A stretch of 64,000 nt of DNA from Leucobacter zeae (GTDB lineage Bacteria > Actinomycetota > Actinomycetes > Actinomycetales > Microbacteriaceae), in assembly GCF_016758175.1 (NCBI RefSeq), contig NZ_QYAB01000003.1:186001-250000 (forward strand), in the 5' to 3' direction. A program made the translations under genes and the position numbers. Positions within the stretch are counted from its first letter, which is position 1, and every line of letters begins with the position of its first letter. The notes below the pieces were generated by a model. It was not told where the DNA came from. It made no database searches and saw nothing but the letters and a program-made list of their open reading frames with translations. Shown here in pieces: positions 10,024 through 18,037 of this stretch.

Positions 10024-10068
10024 ACCGGCCGGACACCCGAGGGGCCGACCGCTGCTGCGATTCGGAGC

Positions 10069-10758
10069 TCAGAGCCCCGAGACGTCGAGCGGGATGCCCG
10101 GGCCGAAGGTCGTCGAGACGGCGCCCTTCTGCACGTACTTGCCCTTGGCCGACGACGGCTTCAGACGCGAGATCTCATCGAGCACCGAGGTGATGTTGTC
10201 GGTGAGCTGCTCGGCAGAGAACGAGGCCTTGCCGACGATGAAGTGCACGTTGGCGTGCTTGTCGACGCGGAACTCGATCTTGCCGCCCTTGATCTCCTCG
10301 ACGGCCTTGGCCGTGTTGGGGGTCACGGTGCCGGTCTTCGGGTTCGGCATCAGGCCGCGCGGGCCGAGCACCTTACCGAGACGACCGACCTTGCCCATGA
10401 GCTCGGGGGTCGCGACGGCCGAATCGAAGTCGGTGTAGCCTGCGGCCACCTTCTCGATCAGCTCGTCGCCACCGACCTCGTCGGCGCCTGCGGCGATGGC
10501 CGCCTCGGCGGCCGGGCCCACCGCGAACACGATGACGCGCGCGGTCTTGCCGGTGCCGTGGGGCAGGTTGACGGTGCCGCGGACCATCTGGTCCGCCTTG
10601 CGGGGATCCACGCCGAGCTTGACGGCGACCTCGACGGTCGCGTCGGTCTTGGTGGAACCGGTCTCCTTCGCCAGGGCGACGGCCTCGGCGGGAGTGTAGA
10701 ACTTGTCTGCCTGGATCTTCTCGGCAGCGGCGCGGTACGCCTTCGACTTCTGTGCCAT
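10069..10758 (-). CDS. rplA: 50S ribosomal protein L1
   Basis: A 229-residue protein, the normal length for bacterial L1. It begins [15 protein letters not shown] and contains the L1 signature region [11 protein letters not shown]1 binds 23S rRNA at the L1 stalk and, in many bacteria, represses its own operon by binding a leader resembling its rRNA site. It follows rplK by 11 bp. Reading further upstream gives only rplK shadow sequence, so the ATG at 10758 is secure. Confidence 0.98.
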   Translation of the reverse strand: MAQKSKAYRAAAEKIQADKFYTPAEAVALAKETGSTKTDATVEVAVKLGVDPRKADQMVRGTVNLPHGTGKTARVIVFAVGPAAEAAIAAGADEVGGDELIEKVAAGYTDFDSAVATPELMGKVGRLGKVLGPRGLMPNPKTGTVTPNTAKAVEEIKGGKIEFRVDKHANVHFIVGKASFSAEQLTDNITSVLDEISRLKPSSAKGKYVQKGAVSTTFGPGIPLDVSGL

Positions 10759-10769
10759 GTGTCTACCCC

Positions 10770-11201
10770 TTAGCCCTCGACCGTGATGCCCATGGAACGG
10801 GCGGTGCCGGCGATGATCTTCGACGCTGCGTCGATGTCGTTCGCGTTGAGATCGGCCTGCTTCTGCTCCGCGATCGCGCGGACCTGCTCGGCGGTGACCT
10901 TCGCGACCTTGACGGTGTGCGGGGTGCCGGAGCCCTTCTGGACGCCGGCCGCCTTCTTGAGCAGCTCGGCTGCCGGCGGGGTCTTGAGCACGAAGGTGAA
11001 CGAGCGATCCTCGTACACGGTGATCTCGACGGGGACGACGTTGCCGCGCTGGGATTCCGTCGCAGCGTTGTACGCCTTGCAGAACTCCATGATGTTGACG
11101 CCGTGCTGACCCAGCGCGGGGCCCACGGGGGGCGCCGGGTTGGCGGCGCCGGCTGCGATCTGAAGCTTGATCAGACCGGTAACCTTCTTGGCCTTGGCCA
11201 T
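10770..11201 (-). CDS. rplK: 50S ribosomal protein L11
   Basis: A 143-residue protein of standard L11 length, with the characteristic [19 protein letters not shown]-terminal segment and C-terminal rRNA-binding domain. L11 forms the GTPase-associated centre with 23S rRNA. The ATG is preceded by a strong Shine-Dalgarno (GAGGAAAGG, ending about 6 bases upstream). In most actinobacteria rplK directly follows nusG. Here an oppositely oriented DUF559 gene and two palindromic repeats lie between them, so rplK-rplA must rely on their own promoter in the 375-bp gap upstream. Confidence 0.98.
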
Positions 11202-11576
11202 GATTGTTTCCTTTCCTCGAACTCGCGCTGTCGCGCGCGCTCTCCCGCTGCCCCGGCCGTTCCGGAGCGCGGTACCCGTCCGCGTCGCAGGCCGAATCGG
11301 CACGGCAGACGCAAACCAGACAAGCATACCCGATCCTCGCTCGATCCGCACGCCGTATCATCCTCGGCACCACTACCGCTCCAGCTACCGATCCAGCTTC
11401 CGGATATCGTTTTCCCCCGAAAGTACTCTTCGGAAGCGGGATCGGTGACCCGAGCTCGGCCGATCAGCACCAGAGGACTCCGCTCACTCCACTGGATTTC
11501 TCCGCGAAACGCGAGGTCATCCACAGTTCGGCCTCGACGAACAGCGCTTCTCGGCAGCACCGCGCACGCTGGAGGC
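11202..11576. other. Divergent spacer between rplK and the DUF559 gene
   Basis: This 375-bp gap must hold the rplKA promoter and leader on the minus strand and the promoter of the DUF559 gene on the plus strand. The only clear elements are the rplK Shine-Dalgarno (about 11207-11215) and the palindromic repeat at 11387-11446. A single near-match to a DnaA box (TCATCCACA, 11517-11525) occurs just before the DUF559 gene. I could not pick a convincing -35/-10 pair by eye. Confidence 0.5.
11387..11446. repeat. Palindromic repeat family 1, copy A
   Basis: An imperfect 60-bp inverted repeat starting ACCGATCCAGC and ending GGGATCGGT, with GGATATC in the left arm. By hand it matches the copy at 60708-60767 at 49 of 60 positions, same length and no gaps. 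It lies between the start regions of rplK and the DUF559 gene, so it is unlikely to be only a terminator. Confidence 0.75.
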
Positions 11577-12404
11577 ATGACAGTCGAACAGGCGCTCCTG
11601 GATACGGGGAGGATCGCACGCACCGCATCTCTCATCGCGATGGGGTACTCGCAACACGACCTCCGCAAGGCCTGTGCCCGCGAAACGGTCGTGAGACCGA
11701 GGCGCGGATGGATCGCACTGCCGTCAGCGGATCCGCAGCTGCTGCTCGCAGCATCTCACGGGGTCGTGCTCACCTGTGTGACGCAGGCGAAGCGACTGGG
11801 GCTCTGGGTGCTCGACGCGGATCGTCTCCACGTCTCCGTTCCACGAGGACGGAGCGTGCGGCTGGAAGCGGCGAAGGTTCATCGCAGGCGTCCGCTCGCG
11901 CCCAGACCACCCGAGCAGCTCGTGGACGGCATCATCAATGTGCTGGACTGCGTTGCGTACTGCCAGCCCCACGACGCGGCGCTCGCCATCTGGGATTCCG
12001 CGCTGCAGCAGGGCCTGACCGATCTGCAGAGCCTCGGGACACTGCAGTTCGGCCCCCGCGCCCGGGCTCTGGTCGCCGAAGCGACCCCGTTCGCGGATTC
12101 CGGCTTGGAGACCTTTCTCCGCACCCGGCTGAGCTGGCTCAGGATCCCGCTCAGATTTCAGACCTGGCTGCACGGGCACCGCGTGGACTTCCTCATCGGC
12201 GATCGACTCGTGGTGCAGGTGGACGGCAGGGATCACGTCGGGGCGCAGCGCGAGAAGGACAATCGGCACGATGCCGTGCTGCGCAGCCGCGGATACACCG
12301 TCCTGCGTTTCACGTACGCCGAGATCGTGCACAGCTGGCCGGAGGTGCAGGACGCGATTCTCGATGCGATCGCGCACGGGCTCCATCTCGAACCGACTCG
12401 CTAG
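11577..12404 (+). CDS. DUF559 / AbiEi-like nuclease-fold protein
   Basis: A 275-residue protein. The N-terminal half has a winged-helix-like segment (ARTASLIAMGYSQHDLRKA) of the AbiEi antitoxin type. The C-terminal half is a DUF559, very-short-patch-repair/restriction-endonuclease-like fold, with the run VDFLIGDRLVVQVDGRDH and a later YTVLRFTYAEI strand. The D and Q/D positions fit a PD-(D/E)xK-like site. GGAGG lies only one base before the chosen ATG, so the true start could be slightly different. It sits alone, opposite to its neighbours, inside what is normally the contiguous secE-nusG-rplKA region, and two repeat copies flank it. Function is unknown; a mobile or defence-linked gene is possible. 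Confidence 0.8.
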   Translation: MTVEQALLDTGRIARTASLIAMGYSQHDLRKACARETVVRPRRGWIALPSADPQLLLAASHGVVLTCVTQAKRLGLWVLDADRLHVSVPRGRSVRLEAAKVHRRRPLAPRPPEQLVDGIINVLDCVAYCQPHDAALAIWDSALQQGLTDLQSLGTLQFGPRARALVAEATPFADSGLETFLRTRLSWLRIPLRFQTWLHGHRVDFLIGDRLVVQVDGRDHVGAQREKDNRHDAVLRSRGYTVLRFTYAEIVHSWPEVQDAILDAIAHGLHLEPTR

Positions 12405-12448
12405 CCGCGGATCCGATCCGGGCGAAGATGTCGCGTCCGCCCTCACGC

Positions 12449-12508
12449 ACCGATTCAGCCTGCGGATATCTCTTTCGACGGAAACTGATATCGGTACGCT
12501 GGATCGGT
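12449..12508. repeat. Palindromic repeat family 1, copy B
   Basis: A 60-bp imperfect inverted repeat (ACCGATTCAGC...GCTGGATCGGT), extended to 12447-12510 by GC/GC pairs. It matches the 60708 copy at 50 of 60 positions by hand. It lies between the convergent ends of the DUF559 gene and nusG, next to a separate strong terminator for nusG. Confidence 0.75.
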
Positions 12509-12555
12509 GCTGCTGGAGGGCAATGCGCGCGCGGAGGAGGCGCGTCACCCGGAAA

Positions 12556-12585
12556 CGCCGAAGGCCCCGCCGCGGCGGGGCCTTC
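12556..12585 (-). terminator. Terminator after nusG
   Basis: A perfect 30-base palindrome (15-bp stem, GCCCCGCC core), 18 bases beyond the nusG stop codon. Its symmetry would also let it stop transcription coming from the DUF559 gene. Confidence 0.8.
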
Positions 12586-12603
12586 GGAACACAGACGTGG
12601 GGA

Positions 12604-13419
12604 TCAGACCATCTTGGTGACCTGGTCGAAGCCGAGCTCGACCGGGGTCTCGCGTTCGAAGAGCGAGACGAGCACCGTGAGCTTGCCGCTCGCGGGGTTG
12701 ATCTCGCTGATCGTGCCGGGAAGCCCCTCGAAGGAGCCCGACTTGATGGTGATCGTCTCGCCGATCTCGAAGTCGATCTCGACGTTGCCCTGAGCCACGG
12801 CATTCGCTGCGGCCTTGCCCTTGGCGGTCGCGACCGGCTCGAGCTCGACCGTGCTCTTGAGCATCTCGAACGCCTCGTTGATGCGCAGCGGCACCGGGTT
12901 GTGCGCGTTGCCAACGAATCCGGTCACTCCCGGGGTGTGGCGCACGACCGACCAGGTGGTCTCGGTGAGGTTCATGCGGACCAGCACGTAGCCGGGGATG
13001 CGCACGCGCGTCACCATCTTGCGCTGGCCGTTCTTGACCTCCATGACCTCTTCCATGGGGACCTGGATCTCGTAGATGTCGTCGACGGCGCCCATCGTCT
13101 CGCGACGGTTCCAGAGGTTCGACTTCACCTTGCGCTCGTAGCCGGCGTAGGTGTGGATCACGAACCACTTGCCCGGACGGCGGCGCAGGTCCTTCTTGAA
13201 AGCCTTGTAGGGATCGACCGCGGCGTCGGCCGACTCCTCGGCACCGTCCTCGGTCTCCTCGTCGACGATCGCGGAAGCGGCCGCAGCGGCCTCCTCGGCG
13301 TTGTCGATCTCGAGCGCTTCCTCGACAGCCGCGTCGACCTCGGGGTCGGCCGAGTGGGCCAGCGCGTCGAGCGCCGCGTCGAGGTCGGCCTCGGTGTTGT
13401 TGCTGTTCTCGCTGGTCAT
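12604..13419 (-). CDS. nusG: Transcription termination/antitermination factor NusG
   Basis: A 271-residue NusG. Residues 1-75 are an acidic Ala/Glu/Asp-rich extension absent from the short E. coli type but common in actinobacteria. The NGN domain starts at about 81 (GKWFVIHTYAGYERKV), and a KOW domain lies near 212-245 (GETITIKSGSFEGLPG). NusG binds RNA polymerase, affects pausing and Rho termination, and links transcription to the ribosome. It follows secE with a gap of about 45 bp in the conserved order tRNA-Trp, secE, nusG. Confidence 0.97.
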   Translation of the reverse strand: MTSENSNNTEADLDAALDALAHSADPEVDAAVEEALEIDNAEEAAAAASAIVDEETEDGAEESADAAVDPYKAFKKDLRRRPGKWFVIHTYAGYERKVKSNLWNRRETMGAVDDIYEIQVPMEEVMEVKNGQRKMVTRVRIPGYVLVRMNLTETTWSVVRHTPGVTGFVGNAHNPVPLRINEAFEMLKSTVELEPVATAKGKAAANAVAQGNVEIDFEIGETITIKSGSFEGLPGTISEINPASGKLTVLVSLFERETPVELGFDQVTKMV

Positions 13420-13464
13420 GCTGCTCTTGCTTTCCTTGTTCGTGTGCGGATCGGACTTCGGCTG

Positions 13465-13737
13465 CTAGCCGAGCGTCGACCCGAAGATGAAGACCGTCAC
13501 GAAGCCGAACGCCTGATCGAGCACCCACACCAGGCCCATCATGATCAGCACGAAGGCGATCACGACGAGGGTGAAGTTGACGAGCTCCTTGCGGGTCGGC
13601 GTGACGACCTTCTTCAGCTCGGCGATGACCTGCTGGATGAAGAGGACGATGCGCGAGAACCAGTTGCGCTTCGCAGCCCGATCCGCTTGAGCGCGCTCGA
13701 CGACTCCGCCGCTCTCCTCGACTTCGCTCGTGCTCAT
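13465..13737 (-). CDS. secE: Preprotein translocase subunit SecE
   Basis: A 90-residue single-span SecE. The amphipathic segment RNWFSRIVLFIQQVIAELKK and the VVTPTRKEL motif precede one membrane helix (about 50-80). SecE clamps SecY in the membrane and is needed for protein export. Its place between tRNA-Trp and nusG is the classic bacterial arrangement. Confidence 0.96.
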   Translation of the reverse strand: MSTSEVEESGGVVERAQADRAAKRNWFSRIVLFIQQVIAELKKVVTPTRKELVNFTLVVIAFVLIMMGLVWVLDQAFGFVTVFIFGSTLG

Positions 13738-13756
13738 CGCCCGTCCTTTCGATCAA

Positions 13757-13784
13757 CCCGCCCAGGGCGTACGCCCTGGGCGGG
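13757..13784 (-). terminator. Hairpin between tRNA-Trp and secE
   Basis: A perfect 28-base palindrome (14-bp stem, CCCGCCCAGGGCGT arm), starting two bases after the encoded CCA of tRNA-Trp and ending 20 bases before the secE ATG. It could end the tRNA transcript or attenuate read-through into secE-nusG. Confidence 0.65.
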
Positions 13785-13786
13785 AG

Positions 13787-13862
13787 TGGCAGGGCGGACA
13801 GGACTCGAACCTGCAACCTGCGGTTTTGGAGACCGCTGCGCTACCAATTGCGCCACCGCCCT
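13787..13862 (-). tRNA. trpT: tRNA-Trp (CCA anticodon)
   Basis: Reading the minus strand gives a complete cloverleaf. The acceptor stem AGGGCGG pairs with CCGCCCT, a T arm GGTTCGAGTCC is present, and the anticodon stem GCGGT/ACCGC encloses loop CTCCAAA, so the anticodon is CCA. The 3' CCA is encoded in the DNA (13787-13789). Confidence 0.97.
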
Positions 13863-13906
13863 ATGGTGTTCCGACCTCCGGCCTCGCCCTTCCGAACAGC
13901 CCTGCG

Positions 13907-13933
13907 GGCATAGGAAAGTTTGGCAGAAGTCAA
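13907..13933 (-). promoter_or_regulatory. Possible promoter of tRNA-Trp-secE-nusG
   Basis: On the minus strand TTGACT (13928-13933) and TATGCC (13907-13912) are separated by 15 bases, 44 bases upstream of the tRNA. The spacer is short for a sigma70-type promoter, so this is only a candidate. Confidence 0.35.
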
Positions 13934-13977
13934 CTACCTCGGATAACTGTACGCGATCCGCGGCCGGATGTCGAACC

Positions 13978-14012
13978 GGCCACGCGCCCGGCGCACTCCC
14001 GGGCGCGTGGCC
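13978..14012 (-). terminator. Terminator after the metallophosphoesterase gene
   Basis: A perfect 13-bp stem (GGCCACGCGCCCG, 13978-13990, with 14000-14012) with a 9-base loop, seven bases past the stop codon. Confidence 0.8.
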
Positions 14013-14018
14013 GCCGCA

Positions 14019-16562
14019 TCATCGTGTTTCCGCGCCCCGGATCCGACGCGTTCTCGCCCCGGACGCCGCGGCCCATGCGCCGCCTCCGACCAGCAGCGCC
14101 GCGAGCCCCGCGACCCACACCGGCGCGCCGGGCGCGCCGGTGTCCGCCAGCGCACCGCCCGATGCGCCACCCGTCGCGGAGGCCACGGTGCCGGACGCCC
14201 GGGATCCCGCACCCGCGGCGCCCCCCGGTCCCGCGCCGCCGACGTCCGAACCGCCCTCGGCGGAACCGCCGGCGTCCGAACCGCCGGCGTCCGAGCCGCC
14301 GGAGTCGGCCGCACCCTCGCTTCCCGCCCCGGCATCCGCATCGGCGCTCGCATCGGCGCTCGCATCGGCGCCTTCGGTCGCATCGAGATACGCCGCGAGG
14401 GCCGCATCCAGATCGGCGGTCGCGGCGTCGAGCTGCTGCTGCGATCGGTTCAGCGTCTCGAGGGTGCCGGTCGCGCGGCCGATCGCCGCGCGAAGCGCCT
14501 GAGCGGGACCGCCCCCGCCCGGTTCCTCCCCGGCCGGATCCTCCGCGACCGGATCCTCCGCGGCACCGCCCGCCGCGGCACCGCCGAGTGCGGCCTCGGC
14601 CCGGTCGATCGCGGCGCCGAGCGGCGCACGATCGACGGTCTCGAGCAGGCGCTCGAGTCCGTCGGCTCCGACCGCGATCTCGCGCGCGGCCGCGTCGACG
14701 GCGTCCTGGGTCGCCGGATCCGCTGCGAGCCGATCCCGCAGCGCGGCGATGGCCGCCTTCGCACCCTCCTCGTCGGCGATGAAGCGGGTGTAGTCGCCCT
14801 CCTCCGCCGGCGTCGCGATCCCGAGCACGCGCTCGACACCCCCGATGACCTCTGCGGCGTGCGCGATCGCGGCGTCGAGGGCCTCCCGATCGAGGGCTCC
14901 CGCCACGAAGCGGAACGTGCGCGGCGCGCTCGCATTGCGGTACGAGTCCGCAGCCACGATGGTCGCCTCGTACTCGTGCCCATCGACCAGGGTGCGGTCG
15001 ATCGGCTGCCCCACGCGGTCGTTCCGGCGCATCGCGAGCGGGATGTCGAGCGTCGCGGGGCGCGGCGACACGATGTAGTCGGCGTACACCCGCCCACCCG
15101 CGGGCACCAGGTCGGCACGCTCACCGGTCTCGAGATCCCGCAGTTCGATGGTGTAGTCGTTGACGAACTGGTCGTCCGAGGCCTGCGGCAGTCGGAGCAC
15201 CGGCCCCGACTCGGTCTCGCGCACGGTCGGCGCGGCCTCTCCCCATGCCGGCGCGACCCGGTTGCGATTCGCCTGCGTGTACGTGAACCCGGCCTTCACG
15301 GCCTCCGGATCGGCTCCGCGCGCGATCACCCAGCTCGGTCCGGCGAGCGTGCCCGTTGAGCTGAACGGCGGCTCCTTCTGGAACCTCCACGCGCCTGCGT
15401 CGTCATAGGTGCGCCCGGCATCGGCCGCGTAGTTGATCCGATCGATCTCCACCCGATCGGCGTAGACCTCGACCACGACGGATTGCGCCGTGGGCACCGT
15501 GTGCTCCTGGGCGAGCCCTGCCCCGAAGGGCTGGTACATGCTGTCGATCTCCTCGTACGACATCGACCCCTCGTTCACCGAGGTGAACGACTCCTGGTGG
15601 ATGGAGCGCTCATCGCTGATGTTGAGGTGGGAGTGCCCCGAGAAGTACACGACCTGGGGGAAATCGGCGAGGTTGCTCTTCAGGCCCGGATTCGAGGCCT
15701 GCGCGCCGTCCCACACCGTGCTCGGGATGGGCCTGTGACCGAACACGAAGATCGGCTTCCCCCGGGTGCCGGGATCCTGCGACAGCTCTGTCAGACGACC
15801 GTAGAGCCACCCGGCCTGCGCCTGGTTCCAGGACTCGGTATTGACCATGAACGCGGGGAACCCGCCGATCTCGGTCTCGTAGTACCCCGCCTTTCCGGGG
15901 AACCAGGCTTCGGGGTACTGCGCGGCCATCCGCTCGACGTAGTCGTCGTGGTTGCCGAACGTCAGGTACACGTCGGTGCCGGTCATGCCCGTGCGCGCGA
16001 GGTTCTGCTCGAGCATCGCGCGCGGGAAGCGGTGGTCCGCAGCCGTGTCGTGGTTGTTGTCGTTGATCTGGTCGCCGTTCGAGACGATGGCGTCGGGGTC
16101 GGGGACGATGCGCTTGAGCGCATCGAAGTAGGTCTGCCACTTCGCCACCAGATCGGCGCCGTCCGACGAGAGGTGGATGTCGCTCATCACGGCGAACTGC
16201 GCGAGGGGCTCATCCGCGGTCTTGATGAGCAGGCCGCGGATCACCGGAGCGCTCTCCGCGTGCTGCGTGAACGCGATCGCGGTGAGGTTGGCGGATCGCT
16301 CGACGCCGATCGGCCCGGTGTAGAGCTCGCTCGCGCGCGTCGGGCGGGTCCCGTCGAGGGTGAACCGGATCTCCGCCCCCTCCTGGGCCCTGAGCTCGAC
16401 GGTCTGCGCGCCCTCGTAGCGGCCGCTCTCGATGCTCGCCTCCGGCGCGGCCAGGTCATCGGCGTTCGCCCACGCCGCCGTCGGCCCTTCCAGGCCGGCC
16501 CCCACCCCGCCGAGCAGTACCGCACCGCCCAGCGCGAGCGCGACGATCCTTCGCTTCCCCAT
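14019..16562 (-). CDS. Cell-wall-anchored metallophosphoesterase
   Basis: An 847-residue secreted protein. There is a signal peptide (about 1-32, ending AWA) and a chitobiase C-terminal-like beta domain (about 43-113, FTLDGTRPT). A calcineurin-like phosphoesterase domain follows, with metal motifs SDIH (127-130), NGDQ (162-165), GNHD (203-206) and GHSH. Beyond it are helical linker domains and an Ala/Gly/Ser/Asp-rich stalk. The C-terminus is a sorting signal, LADTG at 805-809, then a hydrophobic stretch and Arg-rich tail. LAxTG is the form used by actinobacterial class E sortases. The ATG at 16562 has a strong Shine-Dalgarno (AAGGAG). The likely substrate is an extracellular phosphoester; it is not predictable further. 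Confidence 0.88.
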   Translation of the reverse strand: MGKRRIVALALGGAVLLGGVGAGLEGPTAAWANADDLAAPEASIESGRYEGAQTVELRAQEGAEIRFTLDGTRPTRASELYTGPIGVERSANLTAIAFTQHAESAPVIRGLLIKTADEPLAQFAVMSDIHLSSDGADLVAKWQTYFDALKRIVPDPDAIVSNGDQINDNNHDTAADHRFPRAMLEQNLARTGMTGTDVYLTFGNHDDYVERMAAQYPEAWFPGKAGYYETEIGGFPAFMVNTESWNQAQAGWLYGRLTELSQDPGTRGKPIFVFGHRPIPSTVWDGAQASNPGLKSNLADFPQVVYFSGHSHLNISDERSIHQESFTSVNEGSMSYEEIDSMYQPFGAGLAQEHTVPTAQSVVVEVYADRVEIDRINYAADAGRTYDDAGAWRFQKEPPFSSTGTLAGPSWVIARGADPEAVKAGFTYTQANRNRVAPAWGEAAPTVRETESGPVLRLPQASDDQFVNDYTIELRDLETGERADLVPAGGRVYADYIVSPRPATLDIPLAMRRNDRVGQPIDRTLVDGHEYEATIVAADSYRNASAPRTFRFVAGALDREALDAAIAHAAEVIGGVERVLGIATPAEEGDYTRFIADEEGAKAAIAALRDRLAADPATQDAVDAAAREIAVGADGLERLLETVDRAPLGAAIDRAEAALGGAAAGGAAEDPVAEDPAGEEPGGGGPAQALRAAIGRATGTLETLNRSQQQLDAATADLDAALAAYLDATEGADASADASADADAGAGSEGAADSGGSDAGGSDAGGSAEGGSDVGGAGPGGAAGAGSRASGTVASATGGASGGALADTGAPGAPVWVAGLAALLVGGGAWAAASGARTRRIRGAETR

Positions 16563-16611
16563 GTCACTCCTTGTTCCGACGCCCGCCCCGTGCGGGCGGC
16601 ACCTCGTCAAA

Positions 16612-16625
16612 CTTGTCAATACAAG
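16612..16625. promoter_or_regulatory. Small inverted repeat upstream of the phosphoesterase gene
   Basis: CTTGTcaatACAAG, 50 bp before the start codon at 16562, in the 217-bp divergent spacer. The TTGT/ACAA form is like GntR- or LacI-type half sites. No regulator is adjacent. Confidence 0.3.
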
Positions 16626-16767
16626 GTGACCCGCATCGGTCCTCCGCGTGTCGCCTCCCTGAATTCCTCAGCGGGGATTTCACTTCGCGGCTACCCGCCC
16701 CGTGGCACCCGCCAAGCACCCGCCGGGGAGATCCCGTGGACATCCGACGCGCCCGGCGGACGTGCCG

Positions 16768-16773
16768 TAGGCT
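16768..16773 (+). promoter_or_regulatory. Candidate -10 element for a leaderless aspC transcript
   Basis: TAGGCT lies six bases before the GTG start, and no Shine-Dalgarno is visible in front of that GTG. In actinobacteria a TANNNT box 6-7 bases upstream of a start codon is typical of leaderless mRNAs. Confidence 0.45.
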
Positions 16774-16779
16774 GGACGG

Positions 16780-17982
16780 GTGACCAACATCTCCCGTCTT
16801 TCGAAGAAGATCGCCGCCATCGCCGAGTCCGCGACCCTCAAGGTCGACGCGAAGGCGAAAGCGCTCCAGGCCGAGGGCCGCCCCGTCATCAGCTACGCAG
16901 CGGGCGAGCCGGACTTCCCGACGCCGGAGCACATCGTCGACGCCGCGCGCCGCGCGCTCGACGACCCCAAGAACTTCCGCTACACCGCCGCTGCCGGCCT
17001 CCCCGAGCTCAAGCGCGCGATCGCCGACAAGACGGCTCGCGACTCCGGCTGGGCGATCGACCCCTCGCAGGTCATCGTCACCAACGGCGGCAAGCAGGGC
17101 GTCTACCAGGCCTTCCAGGCGCTGCTCGATCCGGGCGACGAGGTGCTGCTCCCCGCTCCGTACTGGACCACCTACCCCGAGGCGATCCAACTCGCCGACG
17201 GCGTGCCCGTCGAGGTCTTCGCCGGCGCGGATCAGGGCTACAAGGTGACCGTCGAGCAGCTCGAGGCCGCGCGCACCGACCGCACCAAGGTCCTGCTCTT
17301 CGTCTCGCCGTCGAACCCGACCGGCGCGGTGTACTCCCCGGAGGAGACCCGCGCGATCGGCGAGTGGGCCGACGCCAACGGCCTGTGGGTCATCGCCGAC
17401 GAGATCTACCAGAACCTCACCTACGACGGCGTGCGCGCGGTCTCCATCGTCGAGGCCGTCCCTGCGCTCCAGGACCGCACGATCCTCGTGAACGGCGTCG
17501 CCAAGTCCTACGCGATGACCGGCTGGCGTCTCGGCTGGATGATCGGCCCCGCCGACATCGTCAAGGGCGCCTCGAACCTGCAGTCGCACCTCACCTCGAA
17601 CATCAACAACATCGCGCAGCGCGCTGCGATCGAGGCGTTGACCGGCCCGCAGCAGCCGATCGAGGATATGCGCCTCGCGTTCGACCGACGCCGCAAGCTC
17701 ATCGTCGAGGAGCTCAACCGGGTTCCCGGGTTCCGCTGCCCGACGCCCGAGGGCGCGTTCTACGCGTACGTCGACGTCACGGCCGCGCTCGGGCGCGAGA
17801 TCCGCGGCGTCACCCCGACGACCTCACTCGAGCTGGCCGACGTGATCCTCTCCGAGGCCGAGGTCGCCGCAGTGCCCGGCGAGGCGTTCGGCCCCAGCGG
17901 GTACCTGCGCTTCAGCTACGCACTGGGCGACGAGCCGCTCGTCGAGGGCGTGCGCCGCATCCAGGCGCTGCTCTCGGAGTAG
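16780..17982 (+). CDS. aspC: Pyridoxal-phosphate aminotransferase, aspartate type
   Basis: A 400-residue class I/II aminotransferase. It shows [13 protein letters not shown] near the N-terminus, the SNPTG motif ([15 protein letters not shown]), and the PLP-binding lysine at about 242 in [13 protein letters not shown], all typical of the Ib subgroup of aspartate aminotransferases. It probably transfers amino groups between aspartate and 2-oxoglutarate in core nitrogen metabolism. The GTG start lacks a Shine-Dalgarno and may be leaderless. The gene stands alone and ends at a symmetric terminator. Confidence 0.9.
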   Translation: MTNISRLSKKIAAIAESATLKVDAKAKALQAEGRPVISYAAGEPDFPTPEHIVDAARRALDDPKNFRYTAAAGLPELKRAIADKTARDSGWAIDPSQVIVTNGGKQGVYQAFQALLDPGDEVLLPAPYWTTYPEAIQLADGVPVEVFAGADQGYKVTVEQLEAARTDRTKVLLFVSPSNPTGAVYSPEETRAIGEWADANGLWVIADEIYQNLTYDGVRAVSIVEAVPALQDRTILVNGVAKSYAMTGWRLGWMIGPADIVKGASNLQSHLTSNINNIAQRAAIEALTGPQQPIEDMRLAFDRRRKLIVEELNRVPGFRCPTPEGAFYAYVDVTAALGREIRGVTPTTSLELADVILSEAEVAAVPGEAFGPSGYLRFSYALGDEPLVEGVRRIQALLSE

Positions 17983-17991
17983 GCGCTCCGG

Positions 17992-18037
17992 AACGCGAAC
18001 GGTCCCGCATCCACGTGGATGCGGGACCGTTCGCGTT
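17992..18037. terminator. 46-bp perfect palindrome, bidirectional terminator
   Basis: The left half AACGCGAACGGTCCCGCATC plus CAC (17992-18014) is exactly complementary to the right half (18015-18037), with no unpaired centre. It lies nine bases after the aminotransferase stop and one base before the stop of the convergent operon, so it probably ends both. Confidence 0.85.

Noticed and set aside
11517..11525. Replication origin signal (DnaA-box-like TCATCCACA)
   Set aside because: A single imperfect match with no cluster and no dnaA or dnaN gene nearby.
11387..12508. Insertion sequence or transposon
   Set aside because: The flanking palindromes match, but there is no transposase, and I could not identify target-site duplications by eye.
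13757..13784. Riboswitch or T-box leader before secE
   Set aside because: Only a simple palindrome is present; no room or conserved elements for a T-box or other riboswitch.
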